Under the pieces are notes generated by a model that was not told the origin of the DNA, ran no database searches, and worked only from the letters and a program-made list of their open reading frames with translations. This document shows, in pieces, positions 52,201 to 54,668 of a stretch of DNA of 64,000 nt (positions are counted from its first letter, which is position 1; the number at the start of each line of letters is the position of its first letter). The stretch covers positions 36,233,816-36,297,815 of the forward strand of contig OY735207.1 of the NCBI GenBank assembly GCA_963457665.1, given 5' to 3'. Source of the stretch: Thysanoteuthis rhombus. Taxonomy: Eukaryota; Mollusca; Cephalopoda; Oegopsida; Thysanoteuthidae. The position numbers and the translations under genes are program-made.

Positions 52201-54668
52201 CGACCAGTTATCTTAAAATGCCTTGTGATCACAATAAGTGGCTGTCTCTGTAGTTGATTAATCTAAAGAAGGGCCGACTTGCAACTCTGTCATCGATTTT
52301 GGTAATTTTCATTTTAGGACACTGGGCCAAGTCGTGTGGGGCATCACTTTAAAGTACGTAAATTTTAATTCAGAGTCATTCCTAATTTAATCATTTTACA
52401 TTAATTTTGGGAAAATTTATGCAGTCAATATTTTTTATAACTTGTCTAAATTTTGGATCTGCAATAAAATTTAATGAAACATAAACCCTCCACCTCACCC
52501 CTAGTTCGAACTACTGCAGCACAGGTGGGTGAGGACAGTGCACATTCAAGACACCTGAAATTAATTAGTTGCTTTGATTGCTCAGGTGCTCGAGGCATAT
52601 CTCTTTTGTGGCTTTAAGCCTATTCTTATATTATACGAAAGAAGTTAATTAGTATGCAGGAAAAAAAGCTACAAAAATAGATCCATTTCGCACTTTGACA
52701 GCAATATGTCCACGTGAGCTTAGACAACCTGGTCTAAACGACTTTTTTAATTTATTGCTAAAAAATATTGTCAGTGCAAAATAAGTTAAGCATGATTTTA
52801 AAGAAAGATCCATTGCTATGATTTTATGAAAAATACATTCATTAACTTACGACAAATAAATAAAATAGAAAAGTAACACAAAAGACGAGCGGAGAATGAT
52901 AAAACAACTTGGATTATTACTCTTTTCTTCTGCTTTCAAAATATAGATTAATAAAAACATTACTTCATTTCAAATTCAACTACTTTTGTCTGTTTGTTGT
53001 TGTTGTTTTTAAGATTCAAACAATCATTTTTGGTTTTCATAAGCGATTATTCACTATTCTTTTCCTTTCCTACTTTCATAAATTTTAAGATTTAAAAAGA
53101 AAAACTATCAATCAACAAACTTTTAAATAAAAATAACGTCCACATCCCAAGGTTTAAAATCCTAAAACAAATAGTTTGGTGTGTGTATGTGTGTGTTAGC
53201 TTAAAGTAGCGAGAAGCTTTGACCGGACTTGTAAATTCAAATTAAGTGGATTTTCCCCGGTGACTCAACCCTTGTGACGGCCAAAGAGAAACTAAATTTT
53301 TCACCCTGAACGAACATTGTTGACTAGTGAATAACATAAATCTGTGATAACTTTCAAGAAAACATACACATAAGGGGAGCTTGTTTCTGGTTTCTACTAG
53401 TTCTTCACACCTTTCACTGCGTAACCTGCAGATTAAAGTCTTATTTACTTACTACTAGGGAGACCGCTTTCGTTATAACCGGGATAATAATATCAAAATA
53501 AGTCTATTAATTATTCAAATCTGTATCCTTTGCTTAAATATTATCAATCAGTTATTGTTATCGAAAAGAGTTCCCCCACAAGTGATTACAATAAGCGTCT
53601 TCCACTGTATTTACTAAAAAAAAATTTTTAAATAAGTGTTTGTAGCAGCTCAGACTCTCCACGAGCCCAACAAATTATTCCTCTTTTTAATTAATTGTGG
53701 TCAATTGAGTAAGATCTCGTGCTCAGTCAATGGTGATCGAACGAAAAATGGGGGGAAAAAAGTGATTAGAATAACATGTACTGAAAATGTTTTCTTTCCA
53801 GTTAAATCGTAATGTTCGTAGATTTTTTTTAAGATCAAATATCGGATATTTACTTACTTTTTTTTTTTTTTTCATTAAGGAGATATCCAAAATCTTCTGC
53901 TCTTGGTGGTCCAAGACAAAAACATACTTGAATTCTCAAACTTACATGAATTTATACACTAAACTTTATGTAATTGAAAAAATAATGGCCTAGCTTTGAG
54001 GACCAATAGTAATTTGAAACAAGAGTTTGGTTTTAAAATGTTTGAAAATAAGGAAAATGATGAGTTTACGCTTTATCAACAAAACAAAGCTGGCCCCCCC
54101 CCAAACCCTAAGAAAACAAGGGATAACAATGGAATATGAACATAAATTCGTCTATTTATTTGCCTACCTCGTTCCATGATTCCTCGTATTGGTATACATA
54201 AACAATTTCGTGTGTCTTATTGACAGTTCCATGATATTCTTGGCCGAAACTTGCGTTCCTTCTATTTTTCAACTGAATCTCTTCAGTATTAGTGGGAATC
54301 CTCTTGAAAGATGTCCGAACTTGCGATTGTTTTGAACTTGGTCCAACTGGCTGGGGAGACAACAAAGACCCATATTTTTTATTCCAATCCGAAGAGGCAT
54401 CAGGAGAATTTCGTAGTTGTAATGGTGGTGATTCATAATTTCTATTTTGATTTTTGCTTGAAGTAAAATGATCTTTCACAGGATTAGAGAAGCCCCCGAC
54501 TTCTCTGTTATTGGTGGTCACTGATCGGGGTTCTGGTTCATGATGACGATAAAAAAAACGCCCGTTTCTCTCATTTCGGTTGTAACACCATCCGGATGAG
54601 TTCCAGAAACAGCAGAGGATAACCAACTGAATCCATATACGTCTATTCAATTGTAGGAAAAAACGCAT
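1462..54668 (-). CDS. SIDT: SID1 transmembrane family protein (SIDT1/SIDT2-like), split gene, 5' 16 exons, C-terminus off the left edge
   Basis: Sixteen exons on the minus strand join in frame (672 codons plus 1 base) with GT/AG borders throughout. Order from the start: signal peptide and polar segment (residues 1 to about 150), extracellular beta-rich domain (about 155-390), TM1 (about 391-420), cytosolic loop (about 421-540), then TM2, TM3 and TM4. Family signatures seen: [54 protein letters not shown] and SACYHVCP. The family (nematode SID-1, vertebrate SIDT1/SIDT2, CHUP-1) is known for dsRNA/nucleic-acid transport and cholesterol binding. Structures place a zinc site with putative hydrolase character in the membrane core; SACYHVCP would supply a Ser and a His of it. 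Vertebrate members have about 830 residues, so about 250-270 residues should lie beyond position 1. The family call is firm; whether it is SIDT1- or SIDT2-like, and its function here, cannot be decided. Confidence 0.96.
1580..3308. other. SIDT: SIDT intron between exons 15 and 16
   Basis: Apart from the minisatellite this intron holds AT-rich sequence with no recognisable element. Confidence 0.7.
2140..2920. repeat. Degenerate minisatellite, two unit types
   Basis: From about 2140 to 2540 there are repeated ~20-base units of the type GGGGCTAATGTTAAAAAG, including C8A7 and a (GT)n tract at 2451-2467. From about 2500 to 2920 the repeat turns into ~38-base units of the type CTCAATTTTGACCTCTGAAAGTGAAAAAAG. 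The units are diverged but rhythmically ordered. This is an intronic tandem array with no coding content. Confidence 0.75.
3309..3357 (-). CDS. SIDT: SIDT exon 15: short loop between TM3 and TM4
   Basis: This 49-base exon encodes the last base of Arg and [16 protein letters not shown], corresponding to the [20 protein letters not shown] region of vertebrate SIDT. It has little conservation itself but links exons 14 and 16 in perfect phase (2 in, 0 out). The donor is CAG|GTAGGT. Confidence 0.86.
3358..4309. other. SIDT: SIDT intron (exon 14-15 side), unassigned part
   Basis: AT-rich intronic sequence. A short (CA)n occurs near 3985-4000. I recognise nothing else. Confidence 0.6.
4310..5612 (+). 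pseudogene. Broken copy of a multicopy metazoan gene of unknown name (probably mobile)
   Basis: The plus strand carries, with stops and frameshifts, blocks I recognise from a family found in many copies in cnidarian and mollusc genomes. These are [22 protein letters not shown] near 5010-5085, then [10 protein letters not shown] (from an ALTGCDT motif), [10 protein letters not shown] near 5260-5290, and [20 protein letters not shown] near 5405-5465. I cannot name the family with certainty. Copy number and decay suggest dispersal by transposition. The part before about 5000 is more eroded and less certain. No function is proposed for this copy. Confidence 0.6.
6094..6400 (+). mobile_element. 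Mariner transposase C-terminal remnant
   Basis: The open stretch reads [21 protein letters not shown] followed by a polar C-terminus with [11 protein letters not shown]. This matches the mariner HPPYSPDLAPSDYHFF catalytic region (third Asp region) and the W-x-KCVDSNG end. The N-terminal two thirds are missing. It lies antisense to SIDT, in the exon 14-15 intron. Confidence 0.85.
6474..6622 (-). CDS. SIDT: SIDT exon 14: luminal loop and transmembrane helix 3
   Basis: This exon encodes about residues 568-616. It holds [19 protein letters not shown] with two conserved Cys, then [20 protein letters not shown]. Both align with SIDT2's VTGNQDICYYNFLCAHPLG and LSAFNNILSNLGYILLG. The acceptor is TTTTTTAG and the donor AG|GTCAGT, phase 2. 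Confidence 0.96.
6917..7443. mobile_element. Non-autonomous pogo/Tigger-like element (MITE)
   Basis: The left end is TACACTGTAGTCCCGTTATAACG; the right end, read inward on the other strand, is TATACTGTAGACCCATAATAA. This gives imperfect terminal inverted repeats with TA at both outer edges. The end resembles pogo/Tigger termini known from other animals (inference). The interior has no transposase. It lies in the exon 13-14 intron. Confidence 0.65.
7581..8015 (+). repeat. Tandem repeat, three ~150-bp units of a common invertebrate type
   Basis: Three diverged units begin near 7581, 7755 and 7898. Each has a core like ATCTCCAAAAGTT, then AAATTTCAATGAAA, then TGTGGGAAGGTGGGCCA, then GTGATTAAATTTTGGG and a TCCAG end. 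Spacing is about 174 and 145 bases. Similar units are widespread in marine invertebrate genomes and sometimes sit inside larger non-autonomous elements. Confidence 0.75.
8015..8710. other. SIDT: SIDT intron (exon 13-14), right of exon 13
   Basis: AT-rich intronic sequence in which I recognise no element. Confidence 0.55.
8711..8777 (-). CDS. SIDT: SIDT exon 13: transmembrane helix 2
   Basis: This 67-base exon encodes [20 protein letters not shown] plus QK, matching the family's [21 protein letters not shown]. It is a complete TM span. The acceptor is TTTTTTTCCCTTCAG and the donor AAA|GTAAGT, phase 0. It is too short to appear as an ORF. Confidence 0.95.
8778..9261. other. SIDT: SIDT intron between exons 12 and 13
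   Basis: Short AT-rich intron (484 bases) with no recognisable element. Confidence 0.7.
9262..9335 (-). CDS. SIDT: SIDT exon 12: basic amphipathic linker before TM2
   Basis: This exon encodes about residues 521-544. [23 protein letters not shown] corresponds to the family's [23 protein letters not shown]. A split Trp codon (TG|G) joins it to exon 13. The right frame is not the longest open frame here, so a simple ORF caller misses this exon. The acceptor is CACTCTAG and the donor TG|GTGAGG, phase 2. Confidence 0.92.
9440..9690 (+). mobile_element. Mariner 5' fragment, paralogue of the copy at 16607
   Basis: Shares with 16607-16830 the sequence order CTGTTACAGATGAA, then TAATGCTAAAATGGAAAGAT, then GGAGTCCTGAACAGC, then GTCTACC and TTCAAGTACAAATTCAAAT. 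In the longer copy this leads into the mariner N-terminal helix-turn-helix. The copy breaks off after about 250 bases. Confidence 0.65.
9847..9885. repeat. (CA)n microsatellite next to exon 11
   Basis: A CA tract interrupted once by an extra A, about 25 bases from the exon 11 donor site on the intron side. Confidence 0.9.
9911..10044 (-). CDS. SIDT: SIDT exon 11: cytosolic loop, acidic [10 protein letters not shown] segment and FRTK
   Basis: This exon encodes about residues 476-520. [17 protein letters not shown] and then [10 protein letters not shown] align with the vertebrate [27 protein letters not shown] loop. The donor is AAG|GTTTTT, a GT with a poor downstream consensus. It continues in frame into exon 12, so it is probably real, but it is the weakest 5' splice site of the gene. 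Confidence 0.9.
10045..10879. other. SIDT: SIDT intron 10, proximal part
   Basis: AT-rich sequence with no recognisable element between exon 11 and the dispersed repeat. Confidence 0.55.
10880..11240 (+). repeat. Dispersed repeat family, copy 1 (second copy at 61776)
   Basis: Shares with 61776-62125 the blocks TCACTCAATAGACACCGTCAC, CTTTTGGCAACAGGCCAT, GGTTGATCAATG, GTGATCACTAAAA, GGGATCAATTAAGCAT and, near the end, GACTCCATTAGAG. It has no coding potential. The order of blocks is the same in both copies, so this is one dispersed element type. Confidence 0.75.
11241..13018. other. SIDT: SIDT intron 10, unassigned 1.8 kb
   Basis: AT-rich sequence. I see no transposase, reverse transcriptase or ordered repeat. 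Confidence 0.5.
13020..13206. mobile_element. Possible small MITE with pogo-like ends
   Basis: The left end TACACTTCAACCTTGATCTAAAAG and the reverse complement of the right end, TACAATGCACTCTTCTATAACAA, form weak inverted ends. Internal TTGTTATATCAAGGTTTGTTATA recalls pogo-type termini. It is short and diverged. Confidence 0.4.
13855..14125 (+). mobile_element. RTE-like LINE 3' fragment, copy B
   Basis: Decayed C-terminal region of the RTE open reading frame: [19 protein letters not shown], then ESIKNLKWQ, then [11 protein letters not shown] with frame breaks. It is colinear with 38815-39120 of the longest copy. The tail is lost after about 14125. Confidence 0.8.
14226..14465. repeat. Inverted pair of tRNA-like SINE sequences
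   Basis: At 14385-14463 (plus) there is a tRNA-like unit: D arm AGCTCAATGGTAAGAGCA, an anticodon-like stem CAGCT/AGCTG, T arm GCAGGTTCGATCCCTGC, then CAGCCCCA. At 14229-14265 the minus strand carries a second T-arm-like end, GCAAGTTCAATTCCTGCAGC, followed by AGCCCCATTTTTT. The two outer ends are therefore inverted copies of AAAATGGGGCTGYTGCAGG. The 5' acceptor strand does not pair with the 3' end, so neither is a working tRNA gene. Confidence 0.7.
14685..14930 (+). mobile_element. RTE-like LINE 3' end, copy C
   Basis: Reads decayed [18 protein letters not shown], then a broken RWRD region, and ends ACGGACATTAAAAGACTGATGATGATTAATA. The 3' end matches copies A, D and E, so this is a genuine 3' terminus with a short (TGA)n tail. 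Confidence 0.85.
14931..16606. other. SIDT: SIDT intron 10, unassigned part with a short 20-bp tandem repeat
   Basis: AT-rich. The only ordered feature is three units of about 20 bases like ATTGTTATAAATTTACACTC at 15484-15545. Open frames near 15609-16027 overlap on both strands and show no family similarity. Confidence 0.55.
16607..17340 (+). mobile_element. Mariner transposon relic
   Basis: The plus strand reads, with stops, [20 protein letters not shown] and [10 protein letters not shown] (mariner paired-like domain, QRWF-x-RFRSGD), then RRPTTNK, then a KMGPHEQNE block (from WVPHEL). A late [10 protein letters not shown] block is possibly the transposase tail. It is too broken to be active. 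Confidence 0.8.
17341..18459. other. SIDT: SIDT intron 10, distal part
   Basis: AT-rich sequence up to the exon 10 donor. No element recognised. Confidence 0.5.
18460..18519 (-). CDS. SIDT: SIDT exon 10: cytosolic loop, symmetric 60-base exon
   Basis: This exon is phase 1 in and phase 1 out, encoding [20 protein letters not shown]. The SYGSI piece resembles the YGSF/SYGY motifs of the vertebrate SIDT cytosolic loop. The acceptor is TTGTAG and the donor G|GTAAGT. Like exon 9 it can be skipped without changing frame. Confidence 0.82.
18826..19125 (+). repeat. Tandem ~125-bp repeat, two units and a partial third
   Basis: GGAAAATGATTTCTCAAT recurs at about 18867 and 18992, with a truncated third near 19095. 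The units share AAGGGAAGTAACCAAAATACTTCAA and TTTCATATAACAGATGGAAAGT. An A-rich slip separates the second and third units. Confidence 0.75.
19300..19590. mobile_element. Possible mariner-type MITE
   Basis: The left end AAGGTCTCTCAATGAAGAGACC and the right end, reverse complement AAAGTCTCTCAAAAAGTTTTTCC, form short inverted ends of a kind seen on mariner-related elements. The interior is non-coding. Confidence 0.4.
19769..19976. repeat. ~70-bp inverted repeat (hairpin) made of two head-to-head mariner pieces
   Basis: The left arm 19771-19840 and the reverse complement of the right arm 19903-19974 share AACTGTCCATGAAGTTTC, AGATAGGAATCTGTAGA and AACATGATTTCAAAAGAAA, with a ~62-base loop. Each arm, read outward-in, encodes the same mariner helix-turn-helix piece ([13 protein letters not shown], then NMISKE), so the hairpin arose from two opposed transposon copies. 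It lies in the exon 9-10 intron and would be transcribed with SIDT. Confidence 0.85.
19980..21930. other. SIDT: SIDT intron between exons 9 and 10, distal part
   Basis: AT-rich. A faint pogo/Tigger-like start ([12 protein letters not shown], then [10 protein letters not shown]) appears near 20954-21070 but is too short and broken to call. Otherwise unassigned. Confidence 0.45.
21931..21993 (-). CDS. SIDT: SIDT exon 9: cytosolic loop, symmetric 63-base exon
   Basis: This exon is phase 1 in and phase 1 out, encoding [21 protein letters not shown]. The acceptor is CTATCCCAG after a pyrimidine tract and the donor G|GTAACT. The acidic/serine-rich composition resembles the variable cytosolic loop between TM1 and TM2 in the family. 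Its removal would not shift the frame, so it may be a cassette exon. Confidence 0.78.
22202..22722. mobile_element. Mariner-family deletion derivative (MITE) with clear terminal inverted repeats
   Basis: The left end CAAGGTCTGTCTGGAAAGTATCCAGC and the reverse complement of the right end, CAAGTTTTGTACAGAAAGTATCCAGC, agree over about 26 bases. The GTCTGTCTGGAAAGTATCC terminus is typical of one mariner lineage (recalled, not searched). The ~520-base interior has no open transposase, though the minus strand may carry eroded coding sequence. Confidence 0.75.
22723..23655. other. SIDT: SIDT intron between exons 8 and 9, middle part
   Basis: AT-rich intronic sequence with nothing recognised. Confidence 0.5.
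23656..23855 (+). mobile_element. Mariner transposase C-terminal fragment
   Basis: Reads [20 protein letters not shown] followed by [16 protein letters not shown], the mariner region after the third catalytic Asp (SP-x-DY-x-FKHLDHFL-x-D). It breaks into stops directly after. Confidence 0.8.
24124..24167 (-). CDS. SIDT: SIDT exon 8: start of the cytosolic loop (44-base exon)
   Basis: This very short exon (phase 2 in, phase 1 out) encodes [14 protein letters not shown]. It is preceded by an excellent T-rich tract and CAG, and followed by G|GTAAGT. It has no family motif because this loop is variable. The call rests on strong splice sites, an open frame and phase compatibility with exons 7 and 9. 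Confidence 0.82.
24360..24400. repeat. (TA)n microsatellite
   Basis: TA-rich tract with ATATA/AATATA interruptions. A second short (TA)n lies near 24510-24530. Both are in the 608-base intron between exons 7 and 8, which is otherwise plain. Confidence 0.8.
24776..24869 (-). CDS. SIDT: SIDT exon 7: transmembrane helix 1
   Basis: This exon encodes about residues 389-419. It starts VDKYSYA and continues as one uninterrupted hydrophobic stretch of some 24 residues ([19 protein letters not shown] and so on) ending IYYL. That is the first membrane span after the extracellular domain in all SIDT proteins. The acceptor is a long T tract with CCAG and the donor TG|GTAAGA, phase 2. Confidence 0.92.
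25038..25380 (-). repeat. Dispersed repeat family R2, copy 1
   Basis: Same orientation and block order as 30483-30830: CGGTGTTTTCCGCAGGAAAAC, AACATCTCTAGATTCTGGAG, AGGAGTACTGATGCCA, ATATGGCCAGGAGAGCTAGAA, then an AAACCTTTGCCA-like block. It has no coding capacity. The family is present three times in this gene's introns. Confidence 0.75.
25381..27424. other. SIDT: SIDT intron between exons 6 and 7, remainder
   Basis: AT-rich. CTGATCTCCATCTATCTCTC and CTGATTCTCATCTAATTATC (25460 and 25690) sit in two diverged direct copies of about 225 bases (25440-25600 and 25670-25800). Otherwise nothing is recognised. Confidence 0.5.
27425..27575 (-). CDS. SIDT: SIDT exon 6: end of the extracellular domain
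   Basis: This exon encodes residues 339-388 plus one base. It holds FYVVLVLMP, matching the family's FYVVVVVK strand, then a Cys (MECSS) and a membrane-proximal strand, [13 protein letters not shown]. Three N-glycosylation sequons are visible (NSS, NLT, NKT), consistent with a luminal or extracellular position. The acceptor is TTTGCAG and the donor G|GTAAGA, phase 1. Confidence 0.94.
27590..27870. repeat. A-rich degenerate tandem sequence
   Basis: Repeated phrases such as AAAATTGAAAAATACAATAA and AAATTAAAAAATGCAATAG fill most of the 347-base intron between exons 5 and 6. It is a loose ~20-base periodic low-complexity array. Confidence 0.55.
27923..28006 (-). CDS. SIDT: SIDT exon 5: CPVYD / GLYQTM segment
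   Basis: This 84-base exon is phase 0 at both ends and encodes residues 311-338. It carries [20 protein letters not shown] and KEAAIVVQ, nearly colinear with vertebrate SIDT (CPVYDLD...GMYQTMTKKAAITVQ). It is symmetric, but its loss would remove a conserved Cys and a core strand, so skipping is unlikely to be neutral. Confidence 0.95.
28301..28445 (-). CDS. SIDT: SIDT exon 4: second extracellular beta domain
   Basis: This exon encodes about residues 262-310. [15 protein letters not shown] matches the family's KY-x-F-PEGVDSVIV element. It is followed by a conserved Cys (TNCLTM) and SIQDIR, which leads directly into the next exon's CPVYD. The acceptor is CTAG and the donor AGG|GTTTGT, a less typical GT donor, phase 0. 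Confidence 0.94.
28800..29545 (+). mobile_element. Mariner transposon relic
   Basis: Blocks in order: [18 protein letters not shown] (cf. RTCQRWF-x-RFRSGD), [29 protein letters not shown] (cf. WVPHEL), YWDNVRPWS (cf. HHDNARPH, second catalytic Asp) and [11 protein letters not shown]. Frames shift several times and the final Asp region is unrecognisable, so it is inactive. It lies in the exon 3-4 intron, antisense to SIDT. Confidence 0.88.
29957..29979. repeat. (TTTG)n microsatellite
   Basis: About five TTTG units at the edge of the R2 repeat copy. Confidence 0.85.
29985..30240 (+). repeat. Dispersed repeat family R2, copy 2 (left arm of an inverted pair)
   Basis: TACCCTTTTGTCTACAGACT and GGCATCAGTACTCC are matched in the opposite orientation at 30657-30720. 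The outer parts (TTTCTAGAGG, then GTGGAAAATGC, then AATAGAATC) also match. The arms are about 240 bases separated by about 240 bases. Confidence 0.8.
30483..30830 (-). repeat. Dispersed repeat family R2, copy 3 (right arm of the inverted pair)
   Basis: Carries GGCGTTTTCCACTAGATAAC, AACATCTAGAAACATAATTA, GGAGTACTGATGCC and GTCTGTAGACAAAATGG. Same orientation as copy 1, opposite to copy 2. Confidence 0.8.
31269..31430 (-). CDS. SIDT: SIDT exon 3: extracellular domain, YQVSRTLCP segment
   Basis: This exon encodes about residues 208-261. It starts with one base that completes Gln, then [12 protein letters not shown], a hallmark of SIDT proteins with a conserved Cys. It continues through a polar strand region ([15 protein letters not shown]) holding an NST sequon and ends KNFELR. 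The acceptor is TTTTTTCTCTCAG and the donor AG|GTAGGG, phase 2. Confidence 0.95.
31431..32399. other. SIDT: SIDT intron between exons 2 and 3, first kilobase
   Basis: AT-rich sequence. Open frames at 31681-31869 and 31905-32201 show no family resemblance. Confidence 0.5.
32400..33060 (+). mobile_element. CR1-like non-LTR retrotransposon, 3' end of the reverse transcriptase ORF
   Basis: Broken frames give [10 protein letters not shown]-x-[41 protein letters not shown] and [19 protein letters not shown]. This is the order found at the C-terminus of CR1-like ORF2 (LIRP-LEYC-x-AW, LSYEERL, RR-x-RGDLIE-x-FK, NWNSLP-x-x-V). About 220 codons remain, with stops. It lies antisense to SIDT. Confidence 0.85.
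33061..34560. other. SIDT: SIDT intron between exons 2 and 3, unassigned part
   Basis: AT-rich intronic sequence in which I recognise no element. Confidence 0.5.
34571..34612. repeat. (TA)n microsatellite
   Basis: About 21 TA units directly abutting the left end of a MITE copy. Confidence 0.95.
34611..34855. mobile_element. MITE family M1, copy 1 (inserted in TA repeats)
   Basis: The left end is ACAGAGGCTGTTTATTATAATCAC; the right end inverted is CAAGAGGAAGCTGCTTACTG. Internal ATAATGTTATCA and GGTTATTGTTA motifs recur. Copies 2 and 3 lie at 52076 and 53454. (TA)n tracts touch both ends. Confidence 0.7.
34856..34945. repeat. (TA)n followed by (TAGA)n
   Basis: A TA tract at 34856-34900, a short mixed segment, then about eight TAGA units to 34945. 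Confidence 0.95.
35079..35150. repeat. Long perfect (TA)n
   Basis: About 36 uninterrupted TA units, which produce spurious YIYIYI open frames on both strands. Confidence 0.97.
35160..36740. other. SIDT: SIDT intron between exons 2 and 3, unassigned 1.6 kb
   Basis: AT-rich intronic sequence with no recognised element. Confidence 0.5.
36764..37725 (+). mobile_element. Penelope-like element remnant with GIY-YIG endonuclease region
   Basis: The open part reads [20 protein letters not shown], then [19 protein letters not shown] and [19 protein letters not shown]-type text. Downstream, with stops, come [50 protein letters not shown] and [11 protein letters not shown]. This is the order I know from Penelope-like retroelement C-termini, where a CPL-x-G/C...Y-A...YIG block is the start of the GIY-YIG nuclease. 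The reverse transcriptase proper is missing upstream. It ends where an RTE copy begins. Confidence 0.75.
37728..39175 (+). mobile_element. RTE-like LINE, longest copy (D), 5'-truncated
   Basis: Translates, across several frameshifts and stops, to the RT fingers and palm. Blocks are [26 protein letters not shown]-type text, [14 protein letters not shown] (RT box A), a DETR-x-YQ remnant of RQGDTSSP, and [18 protein letters not shown] (catalytic FADD box). Then come [52 protein letters not shown] and [14 protein letters not shown]. It ends CAACGATAGACATTATACCAAAGACTAATAATGATGATG. The endonuclease domain and N-terminus are absent, and it is inactive. It has the same orientation as all other RTE copies here. 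Confidence 0.92.
39180..40018. other. SIDT: SIDT intron between exons 2 and 3, unassigned part
   Basis: AT-rich intronic sequence with no recognised element. Confidence 0.5.
40018..40095 (+). repeat. tRNA-derived SINE-like head
   Basis: The box A-like TGTAGCTCAGAGGTCTGA and B box-like AGGTTTCAATCCTGCC are spaced as in a tRNA promoter. The rest does not fold as a tRNA. Confidence 0.5.
40153..40256. repeat. Compound (TA)n / (CATA)n microsatellite
   Basis: A TA tract, then about six CATA units, then TA again. Confidence 0.95.
40257..41625. other. SIDT: SIDT intron between exons 2 and 3, exon-2-proximal part
   Basis: AT-rich. The overlapping open frames at 40866-41111 (plus) and 40952-41440 (minus) have no family resemblance. 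I treat them as chance. Confidence 0.5.
41626..41747 (-). CDS. SIDT: SIDT exon 2: first extracellular beta domain
   Basis: This exon encodes residues 168-207 plus two bases (phase 0 in, phase 2 out). It contains the motif [19 protein letters not shown], which matches the VVRQ-x-x-x-V-x-SW/F-x-(I/V)P signature near the start of the SIDT extracellular domain. The acceptor is a polypyrimidine tract followed by TTAG, and the donor is CA|GTAAGT. It is flanked by the two longest introns of the gene, 12.4 kb on the exon 1 side and 10.2 kb on the exon 3 side. Confidence 0.94.
41748..43390. other. SIDT: SIDT intron 1, exon-2-proximal part
   Basis: AT-rich. A very weak tRNA-like pair (TGTGGTTCAGTAACT near 41999 and GGTTTGAATTTGC near 42029) is the only hint of an element. 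Confidence 0.45.
43395..44560 (+). mobile_element. CR1/jockey-like non-LTR retrotransposon relic (RT and C-terminus)
   Basis: Broken blocks in order: [16 protein letters not shown] (RT box A, DFSKAFD-x-VDH), [29 protein letters not shown] (box B, SG-x-PQGSVLGP) and a frameshifted FADDTKL-like box near 43655. Then come [18 protein letters not shown] and [20 protein letters not shown] (cf. SLREHSF-x-VHGARLFNCLP). The catalytic frame is disrupted. It lies antisense to SIDT in intron 1. Confidence 0.87.
45310..45775 (+). mobile_element. Tc1-like transposase, N-terminal half (split element, left part)
   Basis: Starts [20 protein letters not shown] followed by [15 protein letters not shown], the Tc1 first helix-turn-helix. 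Later come [20 protein letters not shown] and [13 protein letters not shown], the DESRFS box containing a catalytic Asp. The coding text stops at 45775, where RTE sequence begins, and resumes at about 46685. Confidence 0.85.
45776..46682 (+). mobile_element. RTE-like LINE copy E, inserted inside the Tc1 element
   Basis: Begins within the RT at [20 protein letters not shown] and continues [31 protein letters not shown] and [17 protein letters not shown]. It goes on [19 protein letters not shown] and [13 protein letters not shown], with few frame breaks. It ends AACGGACATTAAAAGACTGATGATGATGATGATGATGG, a clean (TGA)n tail. This is the best-preserved copy here, so it is probably the youngest. Confidence 0.92.
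46683..47135 (+). mobile_element. Tc1-like transposase, C-terminal half (split element, right part)
   Basis: With frameshifts: [39 protein letters not shown] and HTARKTREW (second Asp region), then [19 protein letters not shown] (third catalytic residue region, SPDLNPIEH). The order continues exactly from the block at 45740-45775, so both halves are one element interrupted by the LINE. Confidence 0.87.
47165..47695 (+). mobile_element. CR1/jockey-like LINE 3' fragment
   Basis: Blocks [37 protein letters not shown] and [13 protein letters not shown] match the C-terminal end of CR1-like ORF2 (FFS-x-RV-x-NWN-LP-x-x-VV, S-NSFK-x-x-LDK). Confidence 0.75.
47700..48680. other. SIDT: SIDT intron 1, unassigned kilobase
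   Basis: AT-rich. Nothing recognised. Confidence 0.5.
48682..49640 (+). mobile_element. Second Tc1-like transposon relic
   Basis: A terminal-repeat-like ACTGGTAAGCCAAAACATTATGACC at 48685 is followed by [30 protein letters not shown] and [18 protein letters not shown] (first Asp). Then come [29 protein letters not shown], and after frameshifts an LQDNTTLHN-like trace of the second Asp box. It belongs to a different Tc1 lineage from the 45310 element. Confidence 0.87.
49640..49895 (-). mobile_element. Reverse transcriptase fragment, minus strand
   Basis: The minus strand reads [30 protein letters not shown] (catalytic F/Y-x-DD box) and, after a frameshift, VIGAKLTV (cf. GAKLN). This looks like a non-LTR RT palm. 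It is too short to place in a clade. It is one of few elements in the sense direction of SIDT. Confidence 0.6.
50120..50400 (+). repeat. Degenerate minisatellite with a GTGGGTTTGTCTACTGAA-type unit
   Basis: GTGGATTTGTCTACTGAAC, GCAGGTTTGTCTACTGAAA, GTGGGTTTGTCTATTAAAT and GTGGGTTTATCTACAAAAT recur every 50 to 120 bases with CTCTCTC spacers. The open frame through it is a by-product. Confidence 0.65.
50574..50837 (+). other. Unrecognised open frame, 87 codons
   Basis: A lysine/glutamine-rich, helix-prone open frame ([20 protein letters not shown] and so on) with no family I recognise. It has no start context or splice evidence. It could be a fragment of a transposon gag-like protein or chance. 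Confidence 0.25.
51155..51250 (+). repeat. tRNA-derived SINE-like head
   Basis: The box A-like GTTCAGTGGTTAGCAAGCTGG and a later GTGTTTGATCCTCACTGGG (B box-like) are spaced like a tRNA with a long variable region. Not a functional tRNA. Confidence 0.5.
51660..51935 (+). repeat. Tandem repeat, two ~145-bp units
   Basis: CAGCTGTTTCAAGTCAGATT recurs at 51680 and 51822, followed in both by TACTT-AAAC, CTTGATAA-ATG and TCTTATC/TTTTACC. The layout resembles the array at 63318 (CAGCCGTATCATGTTGGATT), so both may belong to one repeat superfamily. Confidence 0.75.
52076..52253. mobile_element. MITE family M1, copy 2
   Basis: The left end ACAGAGGAAGTTACTTATTATAATCAC and the inverted right end CTACAGAGACAGCCACTTATTGTGATCAC form about 27-base imperfect terminal inverted repeats. 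TTAATGTTATCAGCTGG is repeated in inverted form inside. Confidence 0.8.
52254..53453. other. SIDT: SIDT intron 1, unassigned part
   Basis: AT-rich. A short (GT)n lies at 53178-53196. Nothing else recognised. Confidence 0.5.
53454..53610. mobile_element. MITE family M1, copy 3
   Basis: The left end CTAGGGAGACCGCTTTCGTTATAACC and the inverted right end TACAGTGGAAGACGCTTATTGTAATCAC, with internal AATAATATCA and ATTATCAATCAGTTATTG motifs. It is shorter than copies 1 and 2. It lies about 560 bases from exon 1. Confidence 0.75.
53611..54167. other. SIDT: SIDT intron 1, exon-1-proximal part
   Basis: AT-rich, with homopolymer runs. No element recognised. Confidence 0.55.
54168..54668 (-). CDS. SIDT: SIDT exon 1: signal peptide and polar N-terminal segment
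   Basis: This exon encodes residues 1-167. The ATG has a G at -3 and two As before it, an acceptable Kozak context. Residues 1-28 look like a signal peptide: basic RR, then hydrophobic [10 protein letters not shown], then small residues SSG. Residues 30 to about 130 are rich in N, S, R and P with no recognisable fold. Sequons NAS and NKT lie near residues 140-152. The end, [14 protein letters not shown], enters the first beta domain. The donor is GAG|GTAGGC, phase 0, and joining to exon 2 creates an N-E-T sequon at the junction. I found no 5' UTR intron or clear core promoter upstream. Conservation is weak until the last 25 residues, so the call depends on splice continuity with exon 2. Confidence 0.85.
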